Origin: Steroidobacteraceae bacterium
GTDB lineage: Bacteria; Pseudomonadota; Gammaproteobacteria; Steroidobacterales; Steroidobacteraceae
Assembly (NCBI GenBank): GCA_017853175.1
Contig: JAFMKA010000007.1
Location: 1 to 49,297, forward strand
Reading direction: 5' to 3'
Length of the DNA: 49,297 nucleotides
The number at the start of each line of letters is the position of its first letter. Position 1 is the stretch's first letter. A program made the position numbers and the translations under genes. The notes under the pieces are model-generated. The model did not search any database, was not told the DNA's origin, and was given only the letters and a program-made list of their open reading frames with translations. Of the stretch, positions 27,127 to 35,843 are shown piece after piece.

Positions 27127-28797
27127 TCAACCGTGACTGAATGTATCGTCGAGCGGTTCGAGCCGCGACGAATCGGCTCCGAGCGGTGCGGCACCCGGCG
27201 GTCGCTCGATATATCGCCGCATCTTTCCCCGCTCGCCGTCGATGAGCTGCGAAAGCCGACGTCGAATCTCCTGATCAGCCAGCGTCGGACGAGTCTGTCT
27301 ACGCAGATAGTCGATCCAGGTCGGACTTTCGAATCGCTCTGTCCAAAGCACGGGATCGTCCAGGTCCTGACAAACCGACCACCGTCTCGCACCGTCGCGT
27401 CGACGAATTCGACCTAATTCATTGATGACGCCTACGAACTCAACTGCGTTGGCTTCGGGAACACGATACTCGAGCGTGACAACGATGGGTCCCGCTGACT
27501 CGTGCGGCGTCACCTGAGGCGGCTCGAATGACGCCGCGACGTGCGGGTCGAGTGATCCCGAGCGCGCAATCTGAACCGGCAGCCAACGCGCGACGACGAG
27601 CGTAATCAGTACCGTGACACCCGAGATCGCCAAAGCCGAACGAAGACCGATTTCGGAAGCGACCAGACCCCAAGACCACGCGCCAACCGCCATACCGGCG
27701 AAAGCGCAGGTTTGGTAGGTTGCGAGCGTTCGGCCTGTCACCCAGCGCGGCGACGACAACTGCACGGCGATATTGAACGTGGCAAGGCTCAAGGTCCAAA
27801 CGAATCCGGCCACCACATGCGCCAGAAAAGTGGTGAACGCCCAGGGACTCTGCGAGATACCGAGCATCGCTAGCGCGGCCACCACACACAAACCTCGCAA
27901 GAGCGCATCACTCGAAAAACGCGCGCGGAATGCGGCACTCGATAGCGCACCGAGCATGGCACCGAAACCGAATCCACCGAGCAATACGCCGTACGTCGGC
28001 GCACCGCCGCCGAGAAGATCGCGAGCGACGACCGGCATCAATGCGGGCACCGCCGTAATCGGCACGGTGAAGAGCACCGCACGAACCATGATGGCAATCA
28101 GGTTCGGTGACAGACGCACGTAACGGATACCGGCTGAAATGGCCGTGCCGAGCGGCTCGGGGGGCAGCGATCGCTCAGGTTTCGGCAACTTCCAATGCTT
28201 CAACACAAAGATCAGCCCGACATACGACACGGCGTTGATCATGAACGCAGCAACCGCGCCGGCGGCCGCGACGATCACGCCACCGATCGCCGGACCGATG
28301 CTGCGCGCCAAGTTGAACCCCATGGCGTTGGCCATGACCGCCGCGGGAATCACGTCTCGCGGAACCTGCTCTGCGATGCTCGCCTGCCAGGCCGGCGCGA
28401 AAGCGGCTGCGCCGCAGCCAATTAGGAAGGTCAGCCAGAGCAACGAGGCCGGGGTGATCAGGTTAAGAAGTGCGAGCACCGCCAAACACACCGATGCCGT
28501 CAGCGCCAGCCACTGCGAGACGAGCATGATAAAGCGCCGGTCATAGTTGTCGGCTAATGCGCCGGCGATCAAAGACAAGAAGAAAAACGGTAACGCGCCG
28601 ACGGCTTGTACCAGCGCGACCTGGTCGGGCGATGGCGCCATGACCGCCATCTGCCATGAGGCGCCAACCGTCTGGATGAGCCCGCCGAACGACGAGGCGA
28701 GCGAGGCCCACCAAAGCGTCGCGAAAATGCGATGTCGGAACGGCGCGAGGGTCGACGCGCGCCAGCGCTGAAAACGGGACTTCGGAGACTCGCTCAT
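27127..28797 (-). CDS. MFS transporter fused to a C-terminal monooxygenase-like (ABM) domain
   Basis: Residues 1-410 form a major facilitator transporter of the EntS-like (MFS_3) type with about 12 hydrophobic helices and the loop motif GALADNYDRR (78-87). Residues 450-540 are a soluble domain resembling the antibiotic-biosynthesis-monooxygenase fold (VVTLEYRVPEANAVEFVGVI; WTERFESPTWIDYLRR), without an obvious cofactor site. This fused architecture is found in other MFS_3 proteins. It is the first gene of the five-gene minus-strand operon and starts 56 bases from the divergent threonine ammonia-lyase gene. An exporter for a small molecule is likely; the substrate is unknown. Confidence 0.88.
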   Translation of the reverse strand: MSESPKSRFQRWRASTLAPFRHRIFATLWWASLASSFGGLIQTVGASWQMAVMAPSPDQVALVQAVGALPFFFLSLIAGALADNYDRRFIMLVSQWLALTASVCLAVLALLNLITPASLLWLTFLIGCGAAAFAPAWQASIAEQVPRDVIPAAVMANAMGFNLARSIGPAIGGVIVAAAGAVAAFMINAVSYVGLIFVLKHWKLPKPERSLPPEPLGTAISAGIRYVRLSPNLIAIMVRAVLFTVPITAVPALMPVVARDLLGGGAPTYGVLLGGFGFGAMLGALSSAAFRARFSSDALLRGLCVVAALAMLGISQSPWAFTTFLAHVVAGFVWTLSLATFNIAVQLSSPRWVTGRTLATYQTCAFAGMAVGAWSWGLVASEIGLRSALAISGVTVLITLVVARWLPVQIARSGSLDPHVAASFEPPQVTPHESAGPIVVTLEYRVPEANAVEFVGVINELGRIRRRDGARRWSVCQDLDDPVLWTERFESPTWIDYLRRQTRPTLADQEIRRRLSQLIDGERGKMRRYIERPPGAAPLGADSSRLEPLDDTFSHG

Positions 28798-28853
28798 TAT
28801 TGGATTTTTGCGTTGCGCAGCGAAGTGTACAGGCTGGCGAGTATCATATTCAC

Positions 28854-30071
28854 ATGACCGTCACTCTGGACTCTGTTCGCGAGGCCGCCTCCCTGCTGAA
28901 AGGCCGTGTCGTCCGCACGCCCTGTCGGCACTCCTTGACGCTTTCGGCCATCACGGGCGCCGAGATCTATCTCAAGTTCGAAAACCAACAGTTCACGGCG
29001 GCCTTCAAGGAGCGCGGCGCTCTCATCCGATTGCTCAAGCTCGATTCTGAACAACGCAAGCGCGGTGTCGTCGCCATGTCGGCGGGGAACCACGCACAAG
29101 GTGTTGCCCATCACGCCACCAAGATGGGCATTCCAGCAACCATCGTCATGCCCTCCAACACACCGTTCAACAAGGTGCAGCAAACCCAGTTGCTCGGCGC
29201 CAAGGTGGTGCTGCACGGCGAGCAACTGGCCGAGGCCGAGGCCTATGCCCATGACCTCGCCACTCGAGAAAATCTGGTGTTCGTACACCCGTACGACGAT
29301 GAGGACGTCATTGCGGGCCAGGGGACGATCGCACTCGAGATGCTCGAGGAGCATCCCGACATCGACATTCTTTGTGTCCCGATCGGCGGCGGCGGCTTAC
29401 TGTCGGGCATGGCCGTTGCAGCGCGGGGCCTTAAGCCTAATATCCAATTGATCGGCGTGCAGGCGAAGTCTTTCCCCGGAATGATCAATGCCGTGCGTGG
29501 TGAAACGCGCGAGTTCGGTTCGCAGACCATCGCCGAAGGCATCGCCGTGCGTAATGTCGGCAAAATCACTCGCGAACTCATTTCGAAACTCGTCGACGAT
29601 ATCGTTCTCGTCGACGAGGCGGATATCGAGCGCGCTATCAGCCTTCTGATCTCGATCGAAAAAACCGTCGCCGAAGGCGCTGGCGCAGCAGGTCTTGCCG
29701 CGGTGCTCGCGTATCCCGAGCGATTCACGGGGCGCAAAGTTGGGCTCGTGCTCTGCGGCGGCAACATCGATACGCGTCTGCTCGGTATCGTCTTGCAAAG
29801 GCAACTCGTACGCGAGCGCCGTCTCGTGACACTGCGCTTCGAGAGCGCTGATCAGCCGGGCACCCTCGCCCGCATCGCCTCGATCATCGGTGAGGCGGGC
29901 GGCAACATCATCGACGTCACCCACCACCGATTATTCCTCGACGTGCCGGCGAAAGCAGCGGATCTCGACTTTACCGTCGAGACGCGTGACGCCACTCACA
30001 CCGAATCATTGATCGCCGCATTGACCAAAGCCGGCCTCTCGCCCCGCCTCCTCTCATCGAGTGGTGGCTGA
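28854..30071 (+). CDS. Threonine ammonia-lyase (short form with C-terminal ACT domain)
   Basis: This PLP enzyme converts threonine to 2-oxobutanoate and ammonia. In 405 residues, FTAAFKERGA has the PLP lysine (Lys52), GGGGLLSGMA is the phosphate-binding loop, and the last ~75 residues (LVTLRFESADQPGTLARIASI onward) form one ACT domain. Having one ACT domain at this size places it in the short, TdcB/IlvA2-like class rather than the 510-residue IlvA. It could feed isoleucine synthesis or catabolism. The ATG at 28854 matches the family; the frame open upstream runs into the promoter region of the divergent MFS gene. Confidence 0.93.
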   Translation: MTVTLDSVREAASLLKGRVVRTPCRHSLTLSAITGAEIYLKFENQQFTAAFKERGALIRLLKLDSEQRKRGVVAMSAGNHAQGVAHHATKMGIPATIVMPSNTPFNKVQQTQLLGAKVVLHGEQLAEAEAYAHDLATRENLVFVHPYDDEDVIAGQGTIALEMLEEHPDIDILCVPIGGGGLLSGMAVAARGLKPNIQLIGVQAKSFPGMINAVRGETREFGSQTIAEGIAVRNVGKITRELISKLVDDIVLVDEADIERAISLLISIEKTVAEGAGAAGLAAVLAYPERFTGRKVGLVLCGGNIDTRLLGIVLQRQLVRERRLVTLRFESADQPGTLARIASIIGEAGGNIIDVTHHRLFLDVPAKAADLDFTVETRDATHTESLIAALTKAGLSPRLLSSSGG

Positions 30072-30093
30072 TCAAACCTAAAACTTCGGGCGT

Positions 30094-31713
30094 TCAGCGC
30101 GGACAGGCCTGCGGCGGCAACCCCGTCATCGCCGATACGTTGGCATCGAGCGGCCACTTTCGAAGCTCGAGATGCTGAATGCCAGGGCGTGCCGTCGGCG
30201 CCAGCGTCACTGACACCTGAACAAGTCCGCGCTCACACTCGAGTACCCAATCGCCACGCAACGCATTCTCGCTGTAGAGAAACCCGGGTCGCTCACGGCA
30301 CGAACCCACCGCATCACGTAACGTGGCGAACTCGGCACGTCGACGATCTTTGGAGCGATCGAGAAATAAATTCATCGCCGCAAGCCGTTCGATCGACGCG
30401 TCATCCCAGCGCTGCATCAAGGCGTTGACCCCACGCCGTGCCTCGACAAGTGCGGGAGCAGGCTGAACTTGGCGCGGCGTGAGAGCGCCGGTACGTCGCA
30501 GACTCATCAGCGCTTCGTCGAACACCGCACCCCAACCCGTATAGGTTCGATTGCCAAACGCGATGAGCCCGACACCGTACTCAGGCAGCCAACGCATCTG
30601 CGAACCGAAGCCCGGCAAGCCACCACTGTGGGCGACCATGTGTCCGAAGTCGCAAGTCTGCGAAATGCGCAATCCGTATCCATAACCACCCGACGTCAAT
30701 TGGATTGCACCGGTCGAATCGCGCGTCACGGTGGTCGGACGCGCGCGCCAGATCTGTTGCATCTCCCGCAGCGAGGATCGCGATAACGGTGATCGTGAAG
30801 AGCCATCGCGTGCCGGCCACGCGTCGAGGAAGACGCCGACATACCGTGATAAGTCTTCGAGTGAAGTGAGCATGCCGCCCATCGGCCCGAAGGCTCCATC
30901 GGCGAGCTGCGGTTCGAGTTTCCACATGTCGTCTTCACGTCGATAGCCCAAGGCCAATTGATTAGAGGACACCTCGCTGGGCTCTAGCGTCGTCGATCGC
31001 ATGCCGAGCGGCTTGAGAATTTTCTGACGAACATACTCTCCGTAACCGAGGCCCGATACGTTCGCAACGACTCGCCCGAGAATCGCGTAACCGTAGTTCG
31101 AATACTCGTACGCCATACCGGGGGAATTGGAGAAGGCGATGCCCTCTCGCAGTAATTCATTGAAGCGCGATTCGGAAATCGCCAGTTGCTGATCGCCCCA
31201 AGGGTTATCCTCAGGAAATCCCGCTGACATCGTGAGTAAATGGCGGAGTGTGATCCGCGGTGCGTCGGACGTCGGGTACACGAGCGACCGCAACTCGGGC
31301 AAATATTTTTCGACGAGGTCGTCGAGCGAGAGCTTCCCAGCATCGCGTAACTGCAAAATCGCGATCGCCGTGAAACTTTTCGTCATCGATGCAATTCGAA
31401 AGACCGTATCTCGCTGCACCGGGGCCTGCGATGCCACGTCACGCAAGCCCGCGACGCCCACATGGACGAGCTGGCCGTCGATCACGACACCCCAGGCCGC
31501 ACCCGGCACCTTTTCACGGGCGAGAAACGCTCGAACCTGCTCGTCGATCTCCGGAAACGCCACCGCGAGCTGCTCGCGACGCTCAGGGTTGGCGAACGAT
31601 GGCGGCGGCGCAACCCATGACGGCGGACTCGCGGAATTCGCCGTGGTAAACGTTGCGCTGCATACTGTCAGCAAAATGATCCAAAGCCCGAAAGTCGAGT
31701 TACGATGGTTCAC
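30094..31713 (-). CDS. Secreted serine hydrolase of the beta-lactamase/class C penicillin-binding fold
   Basis: A 539-residue protein with a signal peptide (likely cleavage at NSA). The SxxK motif is SMTK (Ser109, Lys112), the second motif is YSN (204-206), and the third is HSGG further on. This set fits the class C beta-lactamase/esterase/D-aminopeptidase group (beta-lactamase-related serine hydrolases). A C-terminal extra domain of about 140 residues, with a C-rich end (two cysteines in CRERPGFLY and WVLECERG), follows the hydrolase. I chose GTG 31713 because GAGG lies 9 bases upstream and the signal starts there; a TTG at 31728 is possible. The divergent protease gene starts 17 bases away. 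The substrate may be a peptide, ester or lactam. Confidence 0.87.
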   Translation of the reverse strand: MNHRNSTFGLWIILLTVCSATFTTANSASPPSWVAPPPSFANPERREQLAVAFPEIDEQVRAFLAREKVPGAAWGVVIDGQLVHVGVAGLRDVASQAPVQRDTVFRIASMTKSFTAIAILQLRDAGKLSLDDLVEKYLPELRSLVYPTSDAPRITLRHLLTMSAGFPEDNPWGDQQLAISESRFNELLREGIAFSNSPGMAYEYSNYGYAILGRVVANVSGLGYGEYVRQKILKPLGMRSTTLEPSEVSSNQLALGYRREDDMWKLEPQLADGAFGPMGGMLTSLEDLSRYVGVFLDAWPARDGSSRSPLSRSSLREMQQIWRARPTTVTRDSTGAIQLTSGGYGYGLRISQTCDFGHMVAHSGGLPGFGSQMRWLPEYGVGLIAFGNRTYTGWGAVFDEALMSLRRTGALTPRQVQPAPALVEARRGVNALMQRWDDASIERLAAMNLFLDRSKDRRRAEFATLRDAVGSCRERPGFLYSENALRGDWVLECERGLVQVSVTLAPTARPGIQHLELRKWPLDANVSAMTGLPPQACPR

Positions 31714-31730
31714 CGGTCTGATCCTCAACC

Positions 31731-32735
31731 ATGAGAAGCGACATGCTCCGCTTCGATGACTCCCAGCATGATCAGCCTCGCGCGCCGAGGCAAGCGACGA
31801 CGCCCTCAGATACCGTTTTCATCGGCGTTGCGATCCTCCTCGGCTTGATGATCTCGGCGGGCGCTCCCGCCCGCGATCCGCCATTGACGGAGGTTCTAGT
31901 CACGGCGCCGGAGCCTCGCTATGTGGCTCCGACCCTGCGTGATCGAATTGGTCGAATCTGGGCACCGGTCTATATCGACGGGCAAGGCCCTCTACGTCTC
32001 GTCCTCGATACCGGCGCCACGACGTCGGCGCTCACTTACGACGCAGCAAACCTACTTGCTCTACCTGTCGACCGAGCGCGCAAAGTATTGCTCCGCGGAA
32101 CGACGGGCGTCGCACCGGCCACCGTCGTCAAAGCAAAGCGAGTCGAGATCGGTGACTTCCTCGCCGAAAATCAACGACTCGTCCTCGTCGACGATGCCTT
32201 CGGCGGAGCCGACGGCGTCCTGGCAACGGGCGCGCTCAGCGAGCGTCGTATCGTTGCCGAGTTTCGTAATGACCGAATCGAGATCACGCGCTCCCGCGGA
32301 CAACCCGCTCCGCCAGGTTTCTCGGTGATTCCGGTGCAAGTTGCTCCAAAGCGTGTGCCATGGGTAGAAGCTTGGGTTGGCCCGGTGAAGGTCAAGGCGG
32401 TGATTGATACAGGCGCGCAGCAGACGCTCGGAAATGTGGCGCTTCGCATGGCACTCATCGAAGCGCGGCGTCGCGGCGTCGAGGGGTATCCGGAGGACGT
32501 CATCGGCATCACCGGCAATGTGCAAGACGGCATCAACTTACGGGTGCCGACGATTCGCTTAGGTGGCGTGCGGGTTAATCACGCGCGTATCAATTTTCTT
32601 GATCTTCACATCTTCGAGCATTGGCGCCTCAACGATGAGCCCGCAATGCTCATCGGTATGGATGTGATCGGCGTCCTCGACACCTTCATCCTCGATTACC
32701 GTCGTCGTGAATTACAGATTCAGACTCGCGGCTGA
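31731..32735 (+). CDS. Retropepsin-like aspartic protease with two DTG motifs
   Basis: This 334-residue protein has a hydrophobic export or anchor segment (28-45). It contains two aspartic-protease half motifs, LDTGATTS (Asp93) and IDTGAQQT (Asp226), each followed by a hydrophobic strand-rich stretch. The length between them fits two tandem retropepsin-like folds in one chain, the pepsin-like arrangement rather than a one-DTG dimer. ALSERRIVAEF and LIGMDVIGVLDTFILDYRRREL resemble the flap and C-terminal strands of gag-type proteases. The start is uncertain: ATG 31731, or 31743 in the same frame. The 3' end overlaps the convergent phosphatase gene by 16 bases. Confidence 0.85.
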   Translation: MRSDMLRFDDSQHDQPRAPRQATTPSDTVFIGVAILLGLMISAGAPARDPPLTEVLVTAPEPRYVAPTLRDRIGRIWAPVYIDGQGPLRLVLDTGATTSALTYDAANLLALPVDRARKVLLRGTTGVAPATVVKAKRVEIGDFLAENQRLVLVDDAFGGADGVLATGALSERRIVAEFRNDRIEITRSRGQPAPPGFSVIPVQVAPKRVPWVEAWVGPVKVKAVIDTGAQQTLGNVALRMALIEARRRGVEGYPEDVIGITGNVQDGINLRVPTIRLGGVRVNHARINFLDLHIFEHWRLNDEPAMLIGMDVIGVLDTFILDYRRRELQIQTRG

Positions 32736-33205
32736 ACTTTGCCGCTAAGCTGCATGAGTGCTGCGCGCGAAGCCTGCTCCAACAGGTCGAGCACCCGCTC
32801 GAAGGCTGCGCTATCTCCGTAGTAAGGATCCGGAACATCTCGCTCGTCGGGATACGATGCAAACTCCAAGAAACGGACGGCTCGAGCGGCACTCGCGGCG
32901 GGCGCCATCGCGAGTAACCTCGAATGATTGTCAGCATCCATCGCAAACAAGAAATCGAACCGATCGAAATCCGCAGGGGTTACCTGTCGAGCCCGCAGAG
33001 GCGTCAAGTCATACCCTCTCCTCTTCGCCGCATCGATCGATCTAGGATCAGGCGGCTCGCCGACGTGATAGGAATGCGTGCCTGCCGAGTCGACTTCAAG
33101 TTGGAGTTGCGGAAACTCTCGCCTGGCAATCTCTCGAAATACGACCTCTGCGGTCGGCGACCGACAGATGTTGCCCATACAGACAAAAAGAACTCGCCTC
33201 GTCAT
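32720..33205 (-). CDS. Low-molecular-weight protein-tyrosine phosphatase
   Basis: It dephosphorylates phosphotyrosine (or sometimes phosphoarginine) in the cytoplasm. In 161 residues the active-site loop CMGNICRS has nucleophile Cys9 and Arg15, and the general-acid loop is DVPDPYYG with Asp126. These match the LMW-PTP family. The ATG at 33205 shares one base with the upstream kinase stop (TGATG), so translation is coupled. Being coupled to a serine/threonine kinase gene and not to a tyrosine kinase or exopolysaccharide cluster is unusual. It is the last gene of the operon and overlaps the convergent protease gene. Confidence 0.93.
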   Translation of the reverse strand: MTRRVLFVCMGNICRSPTAEVVFREIARREFPQLQLEVDSAGTHSYHVGEPPDPRSIDAAKRRGYDLTPLRARQVTPADFDRFDFLFAMDADNHSRLLAMAPAASAARAVRFLEFASYPDERDVPDPYYGDSAAFERVLDLLEQASRAALMQLSGKVQPRV

Positions 33206-34224
33206 CAGCCTTTCTCGAACGCCATCCAATCGGGACTCCGCAGCGCATCGAGTTGCTGCCACAAATCACTCACATGCTCTTGCCAAAAGCGCGGACTCGA
33301 GAACCACGGGAAAGCTCGCGGGAATGCAGGATCCTCCCAGCGTGCCACCACCCAAGCCGAGTGATGCACCATACGCAGCGCCCGTAACGGCTCGATCAGG
33401 GCCAACTCCTGCGACTCGATATGATGAAACTCGCGATAGCCCGCGACGAGTTCCTGCCACTGCCCGCGCCGCTCATCGAGCGATCCGGAGAGGAACATCC
33501 ATAAATCCTGAATACGCGGTCCACTCATACAGTCGTCGAGATCGACGAAGACGGGGCCGCGTTCGTTCCAGAGCACGTTACCGAGATGACAATCGCCATG
33601 TAACCGAATCTTTCCGACCGGTCCGCAGTCTGCGAACACGTCGTCCACGTGCTCGATCAACTCTGCCGAGACCTCGGCGTACTTGTCGATCAAGCTCGCA
33701 TCCAGCGCACCGTCATTGATCATCCGCGCGAGAAACGCCGAATCGAGTAAGGCCTCGCGGGCTCGCCAACCCAGCCGTTCGCTCGTCAATGCCGGACGAT
33801 GATCGAATTTTCGGGTCGCACCGATCGCATGCATTCTTCCAAGCGTACGCCCGATGAGATCGGCGGAGCCGCGCGCGTCGATTTCTGCGGCTCGCGCTGC
33901 AATCCGCGGAAACACCGCAAAACGCAACCCTCCGTGCTGATGCAAGGTGCTACCGTCAAACGTCATGGGCGCAGCGACAGGTAAATCTCCGCCGACGAGC
34001 TCTGCAGCGAAGGCGTGTTCTTCCAAAATCTGCGCGTCGCTCCACCGCGCGGGTCGATAGAACTTGAGCACCAGCGTGCCATGGGTCAGCGAGCCAAGCT
34101 GATAAACACGGTTCTCGTAAGAGTTGAGAGCGAAGAGCCGAGCGTCGCATTCGATACCGAGCGACTCGGCCGCGGCAAGTACGGCGTCTGGCGTCAATTC
34201 TTCGAAAGGACGACTATCGATCAT
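33205..34224 (-). CDS. srkA: Stress-response serine/threonine kinase (YihE/SrkA type)
   Basis: It is a small eukaryotic-like kinase of the aminoglycoside-phosphotransferase fold. E. coli SrkA counters MazEF-linked death and acts in envelope stress. The 339-residue protein has HGDCHLGN (209-216) as catalytic loop and DLDD (228-231) as metal-binding site; YENRVYQ and LKFYRPARW near the N-terminus match SrkA. The ATG at 34224 follows the GMC stop directly (TGA GTG ATG); a GTG start at 34227 is the alternative. The phosphatase gene follows with a one-base overlap, so the two could act as an opposing pair. Confidence 0.93.
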   Translation of the reverse strand: MIDSRPFEELTPDAVLAAAESLGIECDARLFALNSYENRVYQLGSLTHGTLVLKFYRPARWSDAQILEEHAFAAELVGGDLPVAAPMTFDGSTLHQHGGLRFAVFPRIAARAAEIDARGSADLIGRTLGRMHAIGATRKFDHRPALTSERLGWRAREALLDSAFLARMINDGALDASLIDKYAEVSAELIEHVDDVFADCGPVGKIRLHGDCHLGNVLWNERGPVFVDLDDCMSGPRIQDLWMFLSGSLDERRGQWQELVAGYREFHHIESQELALIEPLRALRMVHHSAWVVARWEDPAFPRAFPWFSSPRFWQEHVSDLWQQLDALRSPDWMAFEKG

Positions 34225-34227
34225 CAC

Positions 34228-35820
34228 TCAGCAAGCCGTACCTTTGATGAGATCGGCTGCGCGCTCGGCGATCATGATCGTCGGAGCGTTCGTGTTGCCG
34301 CCAATGAGACGCGGCATCACGGAGGCGTCGATCACGCGTAGCGACTCGACACCCCGCACTCGCAGAGCGGGGTCGACCACCGATTGCTCGTCGCTGCCCA
34401 TCCGGCACGTACCCACGGGATGATAGATCGATTCCGCCTTTTCGCGGATCGCTTGGGCGAGCTCTGCATCGCTGCGCACCGAAGCACCCGGAAAGATTTC
34501 CGCGCCCTTCACATCATCAAACGCTCGCGCCGCCAGCAAATCTCGTGACATCTTCACACCCTCGATGAGGCGCTCTAGATCGCCCTCCGCGCTCAAATAA
34601 TTGGCGTGAATCAGAGGTGCGTCCGTCATTGACCCCGACCGCAACCCGATATGACCTCGACTCGCGGGGCGCAGAAAGCAGGCGTGCAGCGTATAACCGT
34701 GGCCGGGCATACGATTACGACCGTGATCGTCGAGCTGCGCCGGAACGAAATGGAACTGAATGTCTGCGCGCGAATCCGTCGCCAAACGAGAGCGGAAAAA
34801 TCCACCGACTTCGGCGATGTTCGATGCGCCGGGGCCCGAGCGCGTCAACAAGTACCGCAAACCCGCGAGCCCTTCCTCGAAGAGATTCATGTCATAGCTG
34901 ATAGGTCGCGTGCTTTTGTGCAAGGTGCAGTAGTCGAGATGGTCTTGGAGGTTACGCCCGACCTCTGGGTGCGGCACACGAACGGTTATTCCGACTGACT
35001 CGAGCGCATCGATCGGCCCGATACCCGAGCACATCAACAGTTGCGGAGAGTTGATGGCGCCTCCGCAGAGCAATACCTCACGACGAGCTCGTACGCGTTG
35101 GCGCCTCGAGTCACGCTCATACTCCACACCGACTGCTCGATCGCCCTCGAGTATCAACTGCTGTGCGGCCGCACCGGTGAGCACGCGCAAATTTGCACGC
35201 GACGAGGCAGGCCGCAGGTATCCGACCGCGGTGCTGCAGCGTCGGGCACGGCGCAGGGTGGCCTGATATCCGCCGAACCCCTGCTGATTCGCGCCATTGA
35301 AATCCTCGTTCAAAGAATATCCGCGCTCGACTGCAGCCTGCAGGAATACATCACTCAAAGCATTTCGGTGGCGCAGATCTTCGACGTGTAACGGACCGCC
35401 CGCACCGTGATAGACCGAGGCGCCACGCTGCTGATGTTCGGCTTTCCTGAAGTAAGGCAACACGGCATCGAAATGCCAACCCGATGCACCGAGTGCCGCC
35501 CATTCATCGTAATCAGCGGCATCTCCGCGTACGTAGCACATGGCATTGATGGAGCTGCTGCCACCCAGCACTCGGCCTCGTGGCCAATAAAGACGCCGAC
35601 CGAGTAATTGAGGTTCGGGCTCCGTGTCGTAGCTCCAATTGATCTTGCGATGACCGACGAGCCGAGCGAGACCTGCGGGCATATGAATGAGCGGATGCCA
35701 GTCGCGCCCACCCGCCTCGAGCAGCAACACTGACACCTGCGGATCTTCGGTCAGACGATTTGCGAGCACGCAGCCCGCAGACCCGGCACCGACGATGATG
35801 TAGTCGTACTCTCGACTCAT
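34228..35820 (-). CDS. GMC-family FAD-dependent dehydrogenase/oxidase
   Basis: A choline/alcohol dehydrogenase-like flavoprotein of 530 residues. The FAD motif GAGSAG (11-16) is near the start, followed by the GMC signature [18 protein letters not shown]. The C-terminal catalytic His is in [10 protein letters not shown], and [13 protein letters not shown] closes the flavin site. Alcohol oxidation is expected, but the substrate is unknown; an AlkJ-like alcohol dehydrogenase is as likely as a choline dehydrogenase. The ATG at 35820 is the family start ([16 protein letters not shown]). It lies 23 bases after pxpBC and directly before srkA, within the same operon. Confidence 0.93.
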   Translation of the reverse strand: MSREYDYIIVGAGSAGCVLANRLTEDPQVSVLLLEAGGRDWHPLIHMPAGLARLVGHRKINWSYDTEPEPQLLGRRLYWPRGRVLGGSSSINAMCYVRGDAADYDEWAALGASGWHFDAVLPYFRKAEHQQRGASVYHGAGGPLHVEDLRHRNALSDVFLQAAVERGYSLNEDFNGANQQGFGGYQATLRRARRCSTAVGYLRPASSRANLRVLTGAAAQQLILEGDRAVGVEYERDSRRQRVRARREVLLCGGAINSPQLLMCSGIGPIDALESVGITVRVPHPEVGRNLQDHLDYCTLHKSTRPISYDMNLFEEGLAGLRYLLTRSGPGASNIAEVGGFFRSRLATDSRADIQFHFVPAQLDDHGRNRMPGHGYTLHACFLRPASRGHIGLRSGSMTDAPLIHANYLSAEGDLERLIEGVKMSRDLLAARAFDDVKGAEIFPGASVRSDAELAQAIREKAESIYHPVGTCRMGSDEQSVVDPALRVRGVESLRVIDASVMPRLIGGNTNAPTIMIAERAADLIKGTAC

Positions 35821-35843
35821 GCGTTGCGAGTGTACCCGCCCGA

